DNA of 64,000 nucleotides from Silene latifolia. Its lineage: Eukaryota; Streptophyta; Magnoliopsida; Caryophyllales; Caryophyllaceae. A program made the position numbers and the translations under genes. The notes under the pieces are model-generated. The model was not told where the DNA came from, did no database searches, and worked only from the letters and a program-made list of their open reading frames with translations. Shown piece by piece: positions 34,472-46,565 of the stretch. Each line of letters starts with the position of its first letter. Positions within the stretch are counted from its first letter, which is position 1. The stretch is taken from contig NC_133534.1 in assembly GCF_048544455.1 (NCBI RefSeq), positions 225,026,292-225,090,291 on the forward strand, written 5' to 3'.

Positions 34472-35748
34472 TGTTAGAAATCTATATTTCATTATACAAT
34501 ATATACATATATGTTACAATTTAATTTAGTCATAAAATTAAATACAAATCTTATGCATGCAAACATAAATTAAAAGAGAAGAAATCATCAATCCTTACTA
34601 AGATTATTTCGGTTTCATGGGCACCAACAAGATGTCTTTCTTGTTAGTTCTTTAGCTTTCCTCATATGGATGAACAAAGATTCAAGTTTAGAATCTCTCC
34701 CAAAAGCATATACCCAAGGTAACCTCTTAAAAGATTAATATTATTTGATCTAGAACAATATTAATCTTACCAAAAATTGACCAAAAAATTGTTTTTGCTC
34801 TCTAGTATTTCGGCCAAGAGAAGGAAAGATGATGGAGTATTTTCTATCTCTCTAAGTTCTAGTAATGTGTTTGAGAATAGAATAGAATTACACTAGAAAA
34901 ATATGTAGTGTAAAAAGAGGAATGATTAAAGAAGAAACACTCTTCTTTTCTAGGTGGAAACCGAGTGGGGGGAAGAAAGGACCCAATGCATGGCCAAGAT
35001 GCTCTTCACAAAAGCAATTAGGCATGCAAAGCTAGTCTTTTAGGTTAATCATCATGTTTTCCACTTAACATAATCAACACAATTTTATCCTAAATACTCC
35101 CTCCATTTCGGTACACATACATAAAATGGATGAGTCCATTTTATTTGTGATTTTGTCAATATGTCACATGTGACACATTTCATGACATCTTATTTATAAA
35201 ATGTATTTTTAACCATTAAAAATCAACATATTAATAAAATATGTCACTTATAAAATTAACATAGTAATTCACAATTACTTGTACCAAAAATGGTTTACCA
35301 ATTTATAAATCATAACATCTTGTATTTATAATAAATTATTCATTCCGTTTCAATTGTTTCCGTAAACAATAATTTCATCTAAGTAATAAAACAATTCGAT
35401 TACTTAGACCGTATCTTATTTAATCAAATTACAATGAGACACGTAAATATTACTTCCAAAATCGACCGTCAATTTTAGGTAATTTAATTAACTCGTATCG
35501 TCATACGATCAATTAAACATTCAATTAAGAGTGTTACCCTTTAGGTATGACCTAAGGGGATCAACTGATCACCACCGTCGCATGACGGTAATGTCAAACT
35601 CTAGTCAGCCAATCATTACCGATATGTGTGGACCAGTTGATAGTAAAATATTACTTCCCACATGTATTCTTAAAATGAGACTTAAACATGTGATCATCAT
35701 GATCGACAGTTGTGATCGCATTATTGTCGGAGGACACATATTCCAACA
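34472..35748 (-). repeat. copia LTR (5' in element orientation)
   Basis: 1277 bp, the promoter-side LTR on the minus strand. Its outer end abuts the TSD GGCAA at 35749-35753, inside the OTU-like coding sequence. Confidence 0.9.
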
Positions 35749-36072
35749 GGCAACGCACAACTATCATCAAAAAAATCCCTGTAGACCTCGTATGCCTTAA
35801 TCTCCCGAATACCCCACTCTCTCATGACTAAATGGTCCATTTTCCGACCCCGCGCAGCATGCGAGACGACCCGATAACCACAATGACCATCATTACCGAC
35901 ATCTACCCAACCATCAAAGAAATCCTGTACTTCTTCAGGGACCGCATACTTTTTAGTCCAAGTTGACAAAAATTCCTTAGTGTAGCCGGACTCCAACGGT
36001 GCACCAACCGGTCATTGATCAAAATCACCCACCGTATGTTGAACAAATGTCGTCGCAGGAGTAGAAACTTTC
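35749..36072 (-). pseudogene. Transposase end, in-frame TGA, and OTU-like N-terminal half
   Basis: Transposase reading ends KVSTPATTFVQHTVGDFDQ then TGA (36012-36014). The same frame continues PVGAPLESGYTKEFLSTW and then VDVGNDGHCGYRVVSHAARG: the D-G-x-C catalytic motif of OTU peptidases, with His where Asn is usual. The Cys codon is at 35880-35882. It runs into the copia TSD at 35753 and resumes at 23157. OTU enzymes cut ubiquitin-type chains; activity here is only possible in principle. Confidence 0.75.
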
Positions 36073-36077
36073 GCAGC

Positions 36078-38562
36078 TGTAGATACCCAGTATCTGCTGA
36101 GACTCCAACAAACACCCAATGATTATCGGACTACAACATGTTTTGGAATCGCGGCGTTTGATCGACAATTTGTGTACAACTTTATGTCGGAAAACTTAAA
36201 ACGATTTCGAAAATAAAATATTTCAAAACTTTTCAAAAGTACCTGGAGTGTTTAATGCACGACGACGGGGTCGCAATGACACTAACTAGAGTCAAAACCG
36301 ACACCGGACCAAAAACCGACTCAAAAATTCAAATCCCGACTCCAACAACGAGTCAAACCGAGTCAACCACAAAAAACAAACCATTTCAAACCTTCTATAC
36401 TAAGATTTCCCGGATTCATGAATGGTCAAGTACCAAACATGTGACTACAAATCCTAGGATAGAACAAATCATGATTGCACTTGTGTGAAAGTGACAGGAC
36501 AACTCGAAGACCCGCGACGTGGCTCACACCTCTTTGAGCAGCCCAGGTGGCCACGTCGCTCAAAACTCACACAACCACTCATTTCCCTATAAATACCCCT
36601 CAAATGCCCCCATTTGAGAACTTACGCGAGTGTCCGCCCCCTCTTTTCTCCCTTAAAATTCTCGACTCGACTTCTTAAGTCACAATCCGACGCGTATTTA
36701 CGACCTACCGATCGTAAATACAAGCCTTACACATTGTTTGGTACCGTCATCGTGAATTAAATCACTTGACCGACCACTTCGACCACTACACCGTCACTAA
36801 ACTTAATAAAACACTCTTTCTACTTACCAAAACGGTTTTAAACCGAGTCTTTTCCGACCAAACGAGTTGTTACACACTTACGTCGGTTTCTCGCCATAAC
36901 CAAACATGTAAGTATGAGGGTGTAAAAATTCTTCTTTTATCATGTCTTCATTTGTTTCATGACTATAACATGCTAAAACATGCATAACATGATCCAAAAC
37001 ATGGGATAAACGAGCCAAAACTAAGTTTTGGCCTGAGGCAGAAGCCCCTTATTGTGCACAAGGGCTCGCGCCTCAATGGGGGTGCCCAGGTCAGAACTCA
37101 ACCGTGTTTGTTCTCGTCTTTCCCCTTTAATCCATTTTCATATTTGTAATCGGTTTTTACCATTTCAAATATTTTCAAACCTTTTTTATTTTATTTCATT
37201 TGTTTTAACCATAAAACATTTTTCACCCTTGGTTCCTCATACCATGACGGTTAAATCCGTGTTTCGGTGATAATATTTGGTTAATAACATTTAAAAGGTA
37301 TTTTAAAGCCTTTTATTACATTTTGGGAGGTATTTTAAAGCCTTTCATCATTTCTTTACATTTTCAAAACAAGCATATTAGTCACCAACACAAAGTCATC
37401 CTTGGTTCTACATACCATGCCGGATTTTAACCAGATGCGATGATGAGTATCGACTAATGATATTCAAATGAACTTAAAACAATTAGTTCATAATTATTTT
37501 CAAAACTATTCATGTCAAGCTTGCCAAGTCGAACCCGACCAAATATCATCAAAATAATGATGATTATTCGAGTCTCGTTCCTCAAATCAATAAATGCGGT
37601 CTAAACGACCCTTTCAAATCAAATCGGGTCAAATACCCATTTTTCAATACGTTTTTCAAAAGGTCAGAACACGGCATACAACCGTTGGTTGACCCGCGCC
37701 TAAACAGGCCCCTTCTTTCTTATTTCCAAAACCAGGGGAGACCCCCTTGCACTGCCAACAGGCTCGCGCCTCATGTGGCGCGCTGGTGCGGTGCGAGTGC
37801 ATTCCCTTTCAAAGATCGGTCTAGGCGATCCCGACTCCGGTTAGCCCGGATATAGGACGGATCAGACGGGTATTTGCTCATCCAAAATCATATTTGCAAA
37901 ATGCTTTACTAAGACAAATGGATCACGTTATGCACCATAAACCTAATACGGTAAATGGATGTTTAATTTCCGTCTTACATGCAAATAAACCATTAATCCA
38001 ACTCGACATCTTATACTTGATACTTGGATTAAATCAACCGACTTAGAAAGCTCTCACATGTTAGGTTTAAATTATTGGATGCGCATTCATGCATTTAAAC
38101 CGTTTTATCAACTTTTGCATTCAACCAACCAAGATCGATCAGTAGAGGCCGCTACCTGGGGAGGGATTGGGTGTCTGATTAAAGGGCTTCCCATTACGTA
38201 CCTTCACCTCTTACTCAGAAACTTTGGATAGTGGACGACCTTATCCAGGGCGTACGAGAGTCATTCTAGAGATAGGATGCTAAAGAGGGACGATTTCCTT
38301 ATCTTTAGTACCTATGTCAAACGCTGCTTTGTGCTTCGATTTGACCGAGGTATAAAGTGGATTTCGAACGGGTTCCAAGAATCCCACAAATGCTTGGTGG
38401 CGACTCCGAACATCTCTAATCGTTTCGAGACCCTTACCGAGACGAAACCGACCGATCCAAAACGATCCGGTCGAAAGCATTTTTACGCCGCCGAGCGTGG
38501 CTTTCAAAAGACCGTTGTACGTCTGCAGATCGAACCGGACCTGCAGGTGGGCCATGTCCACA
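36078..38562 (+). mobile_element. Tat-like gypsy solo LTR
   Basis: TGTAGATACC...ATGTCCACA, 2485 bp, flanked by a perfect TSD, GCAGC (36073-36077, 38563-38567). No internal region. TATAAATA at 36588 in plus orientation. GC-rich words (GGCTCGCGCCTCA at 37062 and 37762; GTGGCCACGTCG near 36550) recur inside. Ends TGTAGA...GTCCACA resemble those of the full gypsy element at 39405, so the lineages are probably related. It cuts the transposase C-terminus. Confidence 0.85.
36588..36595 (+). promoter_or_regulatory. TATA box of the Tat-like solo LTR
   Basis: TATAAATA about 510 bp into the LTR, 25-80 bp after a GC-rich palindromic stretch (CGACGTGGC...GCCACGTCG, 36513-36558). Confidence 0.55.
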
Positions 38563-39399
38563 GCAGCCTTCTTCTTTGCATGCTCAAATCCCGACTTGTT
38601 CCGGGTAGTAGAACCCCTCGGTCTCCCTTTGGGGTTTTCTCTAACAGGAGGTGGTTGAACTTCCTCGTCTTCCGGGTGAAGACCATCTCGCAATTTCTCA
38701 ATGATTACCCGTTTTTTACCCAGGTCACAAGCTCTAACTTCTGCAAACAGCTTCTCCAACTCATCATCATCGGTCTTGGGTTTTACACCAACATTGTCGT
38801 ACTCCAAGGTCCTCCAAAAAGCGTGAACATCTTCAAGATGGACCCTTTTACCCGTTCTTTGCAAATGGATCAATGCACAAGCACAAGGTAATCCATGAGT
38901 AACCCTTAGCACACATCCACAATGCTCTTCCAACACATTCCCGAGCTCTATCCCTCTCTTAATCTATTCTTCCATTATCTCAATGGCATTGATAGACACA
39001 TTTCCTTGCAACAATGAAAATATACGATCTCCAATTCGCGGCCTACTCCTCGAAACCTCTAGCTCATATCTAATCTTCGAGTGTTGCGCTTCAAGCATGG
39101 AATGAATACGGAACCACATAGTGTCAAGGTTTAGGTTATTACTCTTCAACCAAGCTTTTAAAAGTGAATGGGAGGACTCTACTCGGGAAGTGGCCGTGTT
39201 TCCGAGATGTAAGTATTGGTTTGTATAGCAGTTCACGAACTTCTTTCTGTATTTACCCCATGTACTCATCACATAAAGCGCCATCTCTTCCCACTTTTCA
39301 CTAAAACATTCCCAAGCGCTCCTAAACTCATCAATGGTGGATGCATTGATCACGCGGTCCCAACCGCTTTCTGGACTGTGCATTATGATATCTTTGTAC
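38563..39399 (-). pseudogene. MULE transposase, C-terminal part with SWIM finger
   Basis: Begins WYKDIIM, in frame with the piece ending at 58671. Contains a helical DDE C-terminal region (AWECFSEKWEEMALYVMSTW), then a TAG stop at 38961-38963, then a SWIM-type finger CGCVLRVTHGLPCACAL. The last ligand is Cys where His is usual. A basic RPRGST segment and HAKKKAA follow before the solo LTR. In intact relatives the stop position is normally a coding codon, so the TAG is a probable nonsense mutation. Confidence 0.8.
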
Positions 39400-39404
39400 C
39401 ACAT

Positions 39405-41820
39405 TGTGGACAGCGGGCCGCCCACGGGGGCGCTTGGGAGTGAAGGGGCTCGAAAACAAGCGTTTGCATTTTGTATGGAGTCGCCACCAATTTTTATGGG
39501 AAATTGGAACCGTTCGAATACCTCGTGTCATGTCAGGACACAAAGTAGTGACATGAACACTAAGCAATCGTTACCCTTAGCATTCTATGTCTAGAATGAC
39601 TCTCGCGGATGCCAATGAACACGGGTGCTCACGGAGATCTGGAGTAAGGGGTGAGGGTACGTATTAGGAAGCTCTTTTGATCGAACACCTAATCCCGCCC
39701 GCCTCGATAGCGGCCTCTACTAATGATTAGGGAAGTTATTCGTACTTGATATATCGTCGGCTATATGCATGCCATGCAACATCCAATAGATTAAATCTAA
39801 CATGTGAAATTAGCTAAGTCGGTGAACAATTAATTAGGCAAACAATTGGGTCAAAGTAGGATTTTAATGCTCGTTTACATGTGAAGCATACAAAACAATG
39901 AAAGGAATACAATAAATAATAACTAGGATAAAAAGAATTACATTAATTACAACGGATTAGGCGATTCATGTCGAAAGTACCTTTAAAACGGATGATTTGA
40001 TAAAAAAAGAATAAAACAACAAATTAGCGAACAGGAATTACGAATATTAGTTAATTGATACGTAGACTAATTAATATAGGTCAAGGCAGAAAAGGAGTTC
40101 AGGGACAGAAGTCGTCCTGGGAACAGAAGAGAGACATGCGCCCTTTGGAAGAGGCGCGCAGCGATTCTTTGCGTCATGTTCAAGGACGAACTCGGCTGTG
40201 AAGCCAAAACTGCAATTGTTAACGTTAATTGGTGAATTTAAGGGATTGATTTAGATTATGTACTCGGATGAAAGTGATTTACAGATTATTTACATGTGAT
40301 TGAGGTCATAAAACAGCAAAACATGGATGAAGACGGAATTAAAGACAGATTAATTATGTGAAGGGTCGATGTTAATGAACGAATCAATCAAGCGAATAAT
40401 TAACTTAAACATGATGAATTGATGGCGGATTAACAATGAACATGGTGAAAAATATATCAACAATGAATCCCAGAAACTCAACATGAACGAATTGAATCCC
40501 TAAAACTCGAATTGAATATTATTAGTGACGAAAACCCGCAAATATGAATTACTTGGGATTTAAGTCGGATTAGATGAATTAAACATGTGAATGAATGATG
40601 AAATATATGATACAATATACATGCTAATTATTATGATTTTATGACGGGGAATTAACAGACGAACAAACAAAACAAATAAATTTGATACGAATTGCGAGAG
40701 GACGGAGGAAGAAGAAAAGAAGCGAGCTGCTGGCGGCCTCACAAAGAGGCGCAGCAGGTGCTGCGCTCCTTTGAAGAGGCGCAGCAGTTGCTGCGTCTTT
40801 TCTCGACTGTCTGTCTACTGGAAATCCGCAAAAACAGGTTTTAAAGGCGGTTTTTAGAAATCGGTTTTAATGAGATACTTTCGACATAAACCTTACAATA
40901 ATGATACAATAATTAAAATACAATAAATAAAAGAGAGATTACACCCTCAGACTTACATGTTGACGGAACGAGAAGAACTAAAGAAGATCGATTAGTGATG
41001 CTCGACGCGAATGCAAGGAAAGAGTGCCCTCGTGAGAGGAAAACGATTTAACAAGATTGATTAATTAGATTGATTGAGTGTAGTGGTCAAATTGGTCGGT
41101 CATGCAACGGAGAGGCTGGTACCCGGAAAGATCCGAGCTTACGTGGTCGAAGGTTCAAGCACGTAGGCGCCAATTAGTAAGAACGAAGTCTAGAATGCAA
41201 AGGGAGAAGAGAAGGGCGGACACTCGCGTGAGAAATATGAGGAACGAAAGCTCCTATTTATACTAATCACGTGAAGGAATAGGGTTTCGGAGACTCTTTG
41301 GAAGTGAATCTCGGAAAGATATAAAAAAGATACGTAAATCATGCAAAGAAGGGCTTGGGAAGAGGCGCAGCAGCCCACCTGCGTCTCTTGGAAGAGGCGC
41401 GACTCTTGCGTCTGTTCCCCGGAGGTTTCCTCTCCGCTTAAGAAAGATTTCCGCGTTTTAGTTATGGTAGGACGGATTTAATTTGATTATCTTTTGAATA
41501 TTACGGGATATTATTTGCCAAAAGATAAAATTTGATGAATATGGAATAGAAATATCCGGAACATTCCAGAACATTCTGACTCGGGATTTAACAAAGCTAT
41601 CGAAAATGGAGACGGTTTTTGACCCGGACTCCGAATGTACTCTAATTACTGCCAAAACGACCGTATCGGTACGTAGATGACAACTAAGAGGTTGACATTT
41701 ATATTTGAGCAATCACTTGACGATAATCTTACGAACTGTCACTAATCGTTCCGCGAATCAAACACGCGGCCCAATCATCACCGGGTGGTTTGCGAGGGGT
41801 GCAGAAACGAGGTGTCTACA
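39405..41820 (-). repeat. gypsy LTR (3' in element orientation)
   Basis: Minus-strand reading TGTAGACACC...GCTGTCCACA. TATAAATAGG on the minus strand at 41254-41263. Contains three GC-rich module sites (about 40118-40175, 40737-40803, 41352-41427). Confidence 0.9.
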
Positions 41821-42717
41821 GAGCCCCCACTTTGACTGAGGCTTGGACAAGGCGAAAGTCAAAGTATAGCCATCAGGTCAATCGAAGATTACAACCTGAC
41901 GACTATGGCGACGCGAGGCGGTTCAAGGGGTCTGAACCAAGGACCTATCGTCGGGAACATTTTAGAGTCTGTCGACTTCCGGGGAGGGTCGTTTAAAGTC
42001 CATTAGACTACGTAAGGAGGCTCGCCAGCCATAAGAAGAGATCATACCTGAGACTTAATCGATCTTCGCGGGGAATAAGAGATATTGAAAACAAGCAGAC
42101 GTCGGTAGAAGCTCGCTGGGATCCGCTGCGTCGGCCTCGAGCGAATTCTCAGCGAAATTTGGAAGTTGAATCGCTTGCGTCGGTCTCAAGCGAACTCTTG
42201 TTGGGGACATATTGACGACGAGAAACATCTTGATCGTCGTAGGAAAGAAAGTCTCGAGTGAGCGATCGCAAAAAATACTCTTTGCGCCAAAATGGTTGAG
42301 CAATCTTTGCGAAATCTTTGCTGTGCGGGATAAAATGAATTCGGACAATCTGCGAAATATTGTCGCACTTTGGATAAAATGCGGGCGGAACGAAAGGAAA
42401 TCGTCGAAACGGACCAAAGTGATAAAATGTCATCGAGGAAGAGGCGCACCAAAGATGGGCCCACGAGCAACGAACTCATAACGGATTTTTAAAAATCTAT
42501 CGGGGAGGGAAACAAAGGAAGAGGCGCAGCAAGAGCTGCGTCTCTTGGAAGAAGAGGCGCAGCGCCTTTTCGTCTGTTCCCCAATTCAAAGCAATTCCGC
42601 GTAAAAACGCGAAATCAGAAAGGTTTTATTTCATTATTTCGAAACACAAATCCTTCAATTTCTCTCTCAAATCTTCACCATTTCTATCAAGGTTGGATTC
42701 AAAAGCTTGCTTACAAT
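41821..42717. other. gypsy polypurine tract and 3' internal sequence
   Basis: On the minus strand AAAGTGGGGGCTC lies directly before the 3' LTR (41821-41833), the polypurine primer. The rest has no credible gene. A GC-module lies at 42519-42581, ahead of the antisense PMD gene, with a half copy at about 42432. Confidence 0.7.
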
Positions 42718-45700
42718 ATGACTAATCGAGGTATGTGCTTTAATCTTGCATTAATCTTCCATATTTGTCGAATTTTGAGCCGCGAACATTAGGGTTTTCG
42801 ACCCAAATGATCGAAAATTTGGGGCTTTTCCCCCAAATGAATTTTTCATGCCAAATTGATACTAGAAACGAGTAGTAGGCAATGTTAGGAACATAACCAT
42901 GTATTTACTTCGAATTTTCATCAAGTTTTGAGCCCTTGAGCGAATTTTGAGACGGTTTCACAGCTAGATCATAAATTGCTTCGAAAATGGCCTTAGGATT
43001 GCCCATTTGTGATGAAATTTGATATTTGGGACCCTTGGATGATGGGTAAACTTCCTGTCATCTCGGAAGTTTGGTTTGTGACAACTTTTGCAGGACACTT
43101 TTTAGGGCATAATCGCCATTATGGCGAAATGCTGCCGAATTTTCGACTCGAACTCGGAACTAGGTCTTGACTTGGACTTGACTTGACCCTATTCATCACA
43201 TGAGTGATTGGGTTTGGCGGGAATATGGCCAAGGATGGCCGGAAAGGGGCGATTTCTGGGCCTTGAAGGCTCGAAAACTACTTAACAAGGGCTTGTCGTC
43301 ATGTGACGCGGCCTGGATTTGCTTTAATCGTTGCAGGTGACGATGCTTCTTCTTCTGGGAGAGATCCCATGGACATAGACGCCGCTGTTGTTGAGGAGGC
43401 TTTAGAGCAGGCCTTCACCGCCGCGGTGATGGGCTGGCTGCGAGAGGAGGTCCCCGAGGAGGAGGTCTGGCGACGAAGAGGAGATTCCGAGACGGGCCCA
43501 CCTCGGACGAGGGGTCGCCACCGAGAGGTGCTCTGCGTGGGCCGAGACCTGGGAGAGCAGGCACCTTGTGTGGGCTGCAGAGGGTCACTTGTCCTACAGG
43601 ACGGTGAAGAGCTTGGTAAATAGGAATTCCCTAACTCATTACCTATCCTTTTCCGTTTTTGTTCAAATCTCTTTCAAATTTATTCCAAAACTAAAGATAG
43701 CTTTGTTTCTAATCATGATAGGAGGCCGGGAACATCCGGTCGTTCTCGGGGTATACGACGGCGATGGAGCACTACGAGCGGCTGTCGGAGGAGGAGAGGG
43801 CCATGATTAAGCGCGGAGCGTTTGGTCCTCTGGTTCAGGTTTGGAGGGATATCGTGAAGAGGAAGTTGCGGGCCAACCTTAGCCTGGTTCGCGCTTTCTT
43901 GGATCGATTCTGGGATACGACTTCCACATTTCACCTGCCTTTTGGTGAGGTGGGAGTCACCTTGGAGGACTACGGCATGATTTCTGGTCTGCCGTGCGGG
44001 ACCGAGGAGATGGTGTGGCGGAGGCCGGCATGAGGGCGGACTCGGCCGAGGCGAGGAGGTTGATCGGCTGGAACTTGTCGCCGAAGGCTGTTCATGAGTG
44101 CGGGTTTGGTACCCAGTACCTATGTTCGAGATTACTTTGCGGGGAAGACCCGGCAGATCGGTGGTGATCGATGGGAGGGAGACGGCTCCTCCTCCTTGCA
44201 CGGTAGAGCGGAGGCTCGCTCGTGGCTTTGGTGGTTCTTGTCTTCGATTTACCTCGGAGACAAGGGTGAGAGGTTGTCGACGAAGCTTCTCCCCTTTCTT
44301 TTCGACCGAGTTCCTTAGGGCGTTGGGACCTGGTCACTGCTGGTTTTGCGGTCCTCATCCGCTTTATGAGGGCCATGGTTCGCCTGAGCTAATGGAGAAG
44401 GGGACTTCTCCGGCGCCATTTTCGGACATTTCTTGTTGGAGGTATGAACCTTCCTTTAGATCAACGTAAATTCCTTTCTTTTATCAAAGATCGTCATTGA
44501 CCATTTCGCTTTACAGGCGTGGGTGTACTCTTACTTTCCGGACCTCGCGCCCAAGAGGACGGAGCCGTTGGAGAGGGCCTATCCCGTGGTGAGGGATTGG
44601 GTCATGTGCCGGACGAAGAGCAAGCGTTCTTCTCACAACGTCTACCGGCGGGATGTGAACGCCCTTCAGCTGAGTAGCGTGAGTATCCCATTTGCATTCA
44701 TTCACATCTTCTCATATTTTGCTTTCAATTGATCATAGGAATGACCTTTGCCTTCATATTGTGACGGTGGGTGCCCGGACTTGGGCGGAGTACGCCTGGA
44801 GCGCCTCCCTTTGTTCTGCTTGAGACCCTTCGTCCTAGGAGTTCGAGTGGCTTCTTTGTTGTGGACGTCGATGGGTCCGTATGGTATCCGGGCGAGCGGT
44901 TAGCTCGTCGGTGCTTTCGGGCGCGTTGACGGTTCCGTCGATCCTCCTAGGACGATGTTTAGGAGCCTTCGAGGCCGAGAGGAGGCGGACCTGGCCGGTG
45001 CCGGTGGCGACGACCTTCTTCTCCCCGGGGAGGATTACTCGCGTTCCTTTACGGGAGGTTGGCCTATTGGCGGTAGTGGTGAGTATCCTTTGTTTTCTTG
45101 TTGATTTGATTTTGAAAATTACGACGAAGGATCATCGATTAACGAGAGTTGTTTTGTCCTTGTAGGAGGTTGAGGCGGCGGGCATCGAGCCCCCAGAGTA
45201 CCCCGAGACCTCGAGTACACCGACGTTATCGGGAGGACGACGATCTCGAGTTACGTGACTTTGACGTAGCCGTGACGGATCTTGGCCTGGATGATGGCAA
45301 GATCGATTCGGAGGGTGAGCTCCCATTTTGCATGGTTTTCGTGTAAGAACACGTTTGATCGAATTTGTTTAATTTGTCGAGAATTTCCTTTTGAAATGCG
45401 GTCGCGCCATCTCGGTTCGTGGCACTATGGAGGGTGGCCAACCGGCTACGAGCTACGGCCATTGAGGCACTCGTCGGCGGTCGAGGTCGTCAGGTATGAA
45501 CCTTTATACCCATTTTTCGATCTTTTTTTTTTTTTTGATTTTTGGTTTTCCAATTGAGTTGATTGACGTGAGCCAATTCGTTGCTGTTTGCAGGGTGACC
45601 GCGAGTCGGGACGAGAGTTGGCCCAGGCTCGGGAGGAGACGGCTCGCTTGTCGAGGGAGCTCGAGTTTCGGGATGCCGAGATCGCCGCTCTGATGGCGAG

Positions 45701-45735
45701 AGTTCTTGAGTTGGAGGGTGCCCAGCAGAGCTTGT
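42718..45735 (+). pseudogene. Antisense PMD gene of the gypsy element, multi-exon
   Basis: ATGACTAATCGAG (42718-42730) ends at a donor (GTATGT) and joins GTGACGATGC after TTGCAG at 43337, giving MTNRGDDASSSGRDPMDIDA. Later exons: SYRTVKSL before a donor at about 43618; the PMD core at 43722-44033 (FWDTTSTFHLPFGEVGVTLE, then GLPCG); IGGDRW...WWFLSSIYLGDKGERL at 44150-44280; VYSYFPDLAPKRTEPLERAY at 44523-44690 with donor GTGAGT; RPFVLGVRVASLLW near 44830; and a coiled-coil end ELAQAREETARLSREL at 45610-45730. Frameshifts near 43520 and 44030 break it. PMD genes in gypsy elements are known; the role is unclear. Confidence 0.75.
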
Positions 45736-46070
45736 GTAGTTTTGTAGATTTGTACATTTTGATTTTGAAACATTTTTGGACATGGTTTGGGCGCAAGCCC
45801 CGATTTTCTTGGATTTGATTTGGTGGGCGCAAGCCCCGGTTGCTTGTACATCTGGACTTGTTCGGCGCGAGCCCCGATTTGCTTGTATATTTGCTTTTTG
45901 TATATATGATGGCCCGAGTGCCTTTTTTCTTTGGGTTGTTTGTTTGTACCTGCAGTTAGTTCTTGAACGGAGTTTGGTAGATAACGGTTTACGCCAGTTA
46001 TTCTGCTGCCGAAATTTACATGGAAAATCACGCGATTCACACATTTTATATACATATAAGGCCTTTAATT
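45736..46070 (+). repeat. 3' region with GGGCGCAAGCCCCG repeats
   Basis: Three spaced copies of GGGCGCAAGCCCCG or GGCGCGAGCCCCG at about 45790, 45827 and 45871, each in a TTTG-rich setting with about 40-bp period. Probably 3' UTR of the antisense PMD gene. The motif is itself a small hairpin. Confidence 0.6.
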
Positions 46071-46459
46071 AGCGCACAATGAGACTCAAAAGAAACGCAA
46101 AAATGCAAAAATTTTGCCGGAAATGAAATGACCGGACGGTAGGGAGGGTTACCCCCGAAAAAAAAAGAAAAATAGAAATTCATAAGTTAGAAAATGTAGC
46201 AAAAGAAATTAAGAAAATGAAATAAATATATGAAAGTTTGAATAATAAAAAGAAATTAAATGGACAATTAAATACACAAATGTGATAAAATGGCGAAAAT
46301 GTCAATGTTGCCTCGAAATGCGTGCCCGCGAAATTAGGAAATCCCAAAACATGGTAAACTTCCGTAGCTTACCAAAATAAAATCCGATAGGAATAGGAAA
46401 TCACGCGTGTTATAGAATTAGGAAAGATCCAAACGCGGAAATCACAGGAGTGAGCTTGG
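46071..46459. other. Spacer before the DUF7745-like gene
   Basis: AT-rich, no credible frame, with A-runs at about 46158. It ends at the GC-module at 46460. Confidence 0.4.
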
Positions 46460-46524
46460 GGAAGAGGCGCAGCATGAGCTGCGTCCCTTTGAAGAGGCGC
46501 AGCAGGTGCCGCGCCCTGTTCCCG
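46460..46524. repeat. GC-rich palindromic module ahead of the DUF7745-like gene
   Basis: Two half units of the form GAAGAGGCGCAGCANNNGCTGCG, closed by a CTGTTCCC-like end. Same layout as the modules in the LTRs and ahead of the antisense PMD gene (42519-42581). It lies about 40 bp before a TATA box. Confidence 0.8.
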
Positions 46525-46565
46525 AGAGGGGTTTGTTCGACGGATTTTGGAAACAGATAAATTAG

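Larger units (their letters stand above)
23163..35748 (-). mobile_element. Ty1/copia LTR retrotransposon, degenerate
   Basis: LTRs 23163-24439 and 34472-35748 are both 1277 bp (TGTTAGAAATC...ATTCCAACA) and flanked by a perfect TSD, GGCAA (23158-23162, 35749-35753). The minus-strand reading is set by the PBS-like CGGTATCATGAGCC at about 34450-34470 and the polypurine run AAGTGGGAGATT before the 3' LTR. The pol region is recognisable only in pieces (integrase tail 30473-30700, RT motif YVDDI near 29884). A tail-to-tail LTR pair is inserted at 24473-28297. The copia assignment is firm from LTR, PBS, PPT and RT style; the lineage is not determined. Confidence 0.9.

Noticed and set aside
38277..38891. 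Plus-strand frame of 204 codons
   Set aside because: It is antisense to the SWIM part of the transposase and crosses the solo-LTR boundary.
42055..42481. Overlapping minus- and plus-strand frames of 90-120 codons
   Set aside because: Several frames open at once in GC-rich gypsy 3' sequence without any domain.
45446..46055. Minus-strand frames up to 184 codons
   Set aside because: They are antisense to the coiled-coil exon and repeat-rich 3' end of the PMD gene; Lys-run and Pro/Ser content is typical of shadows.
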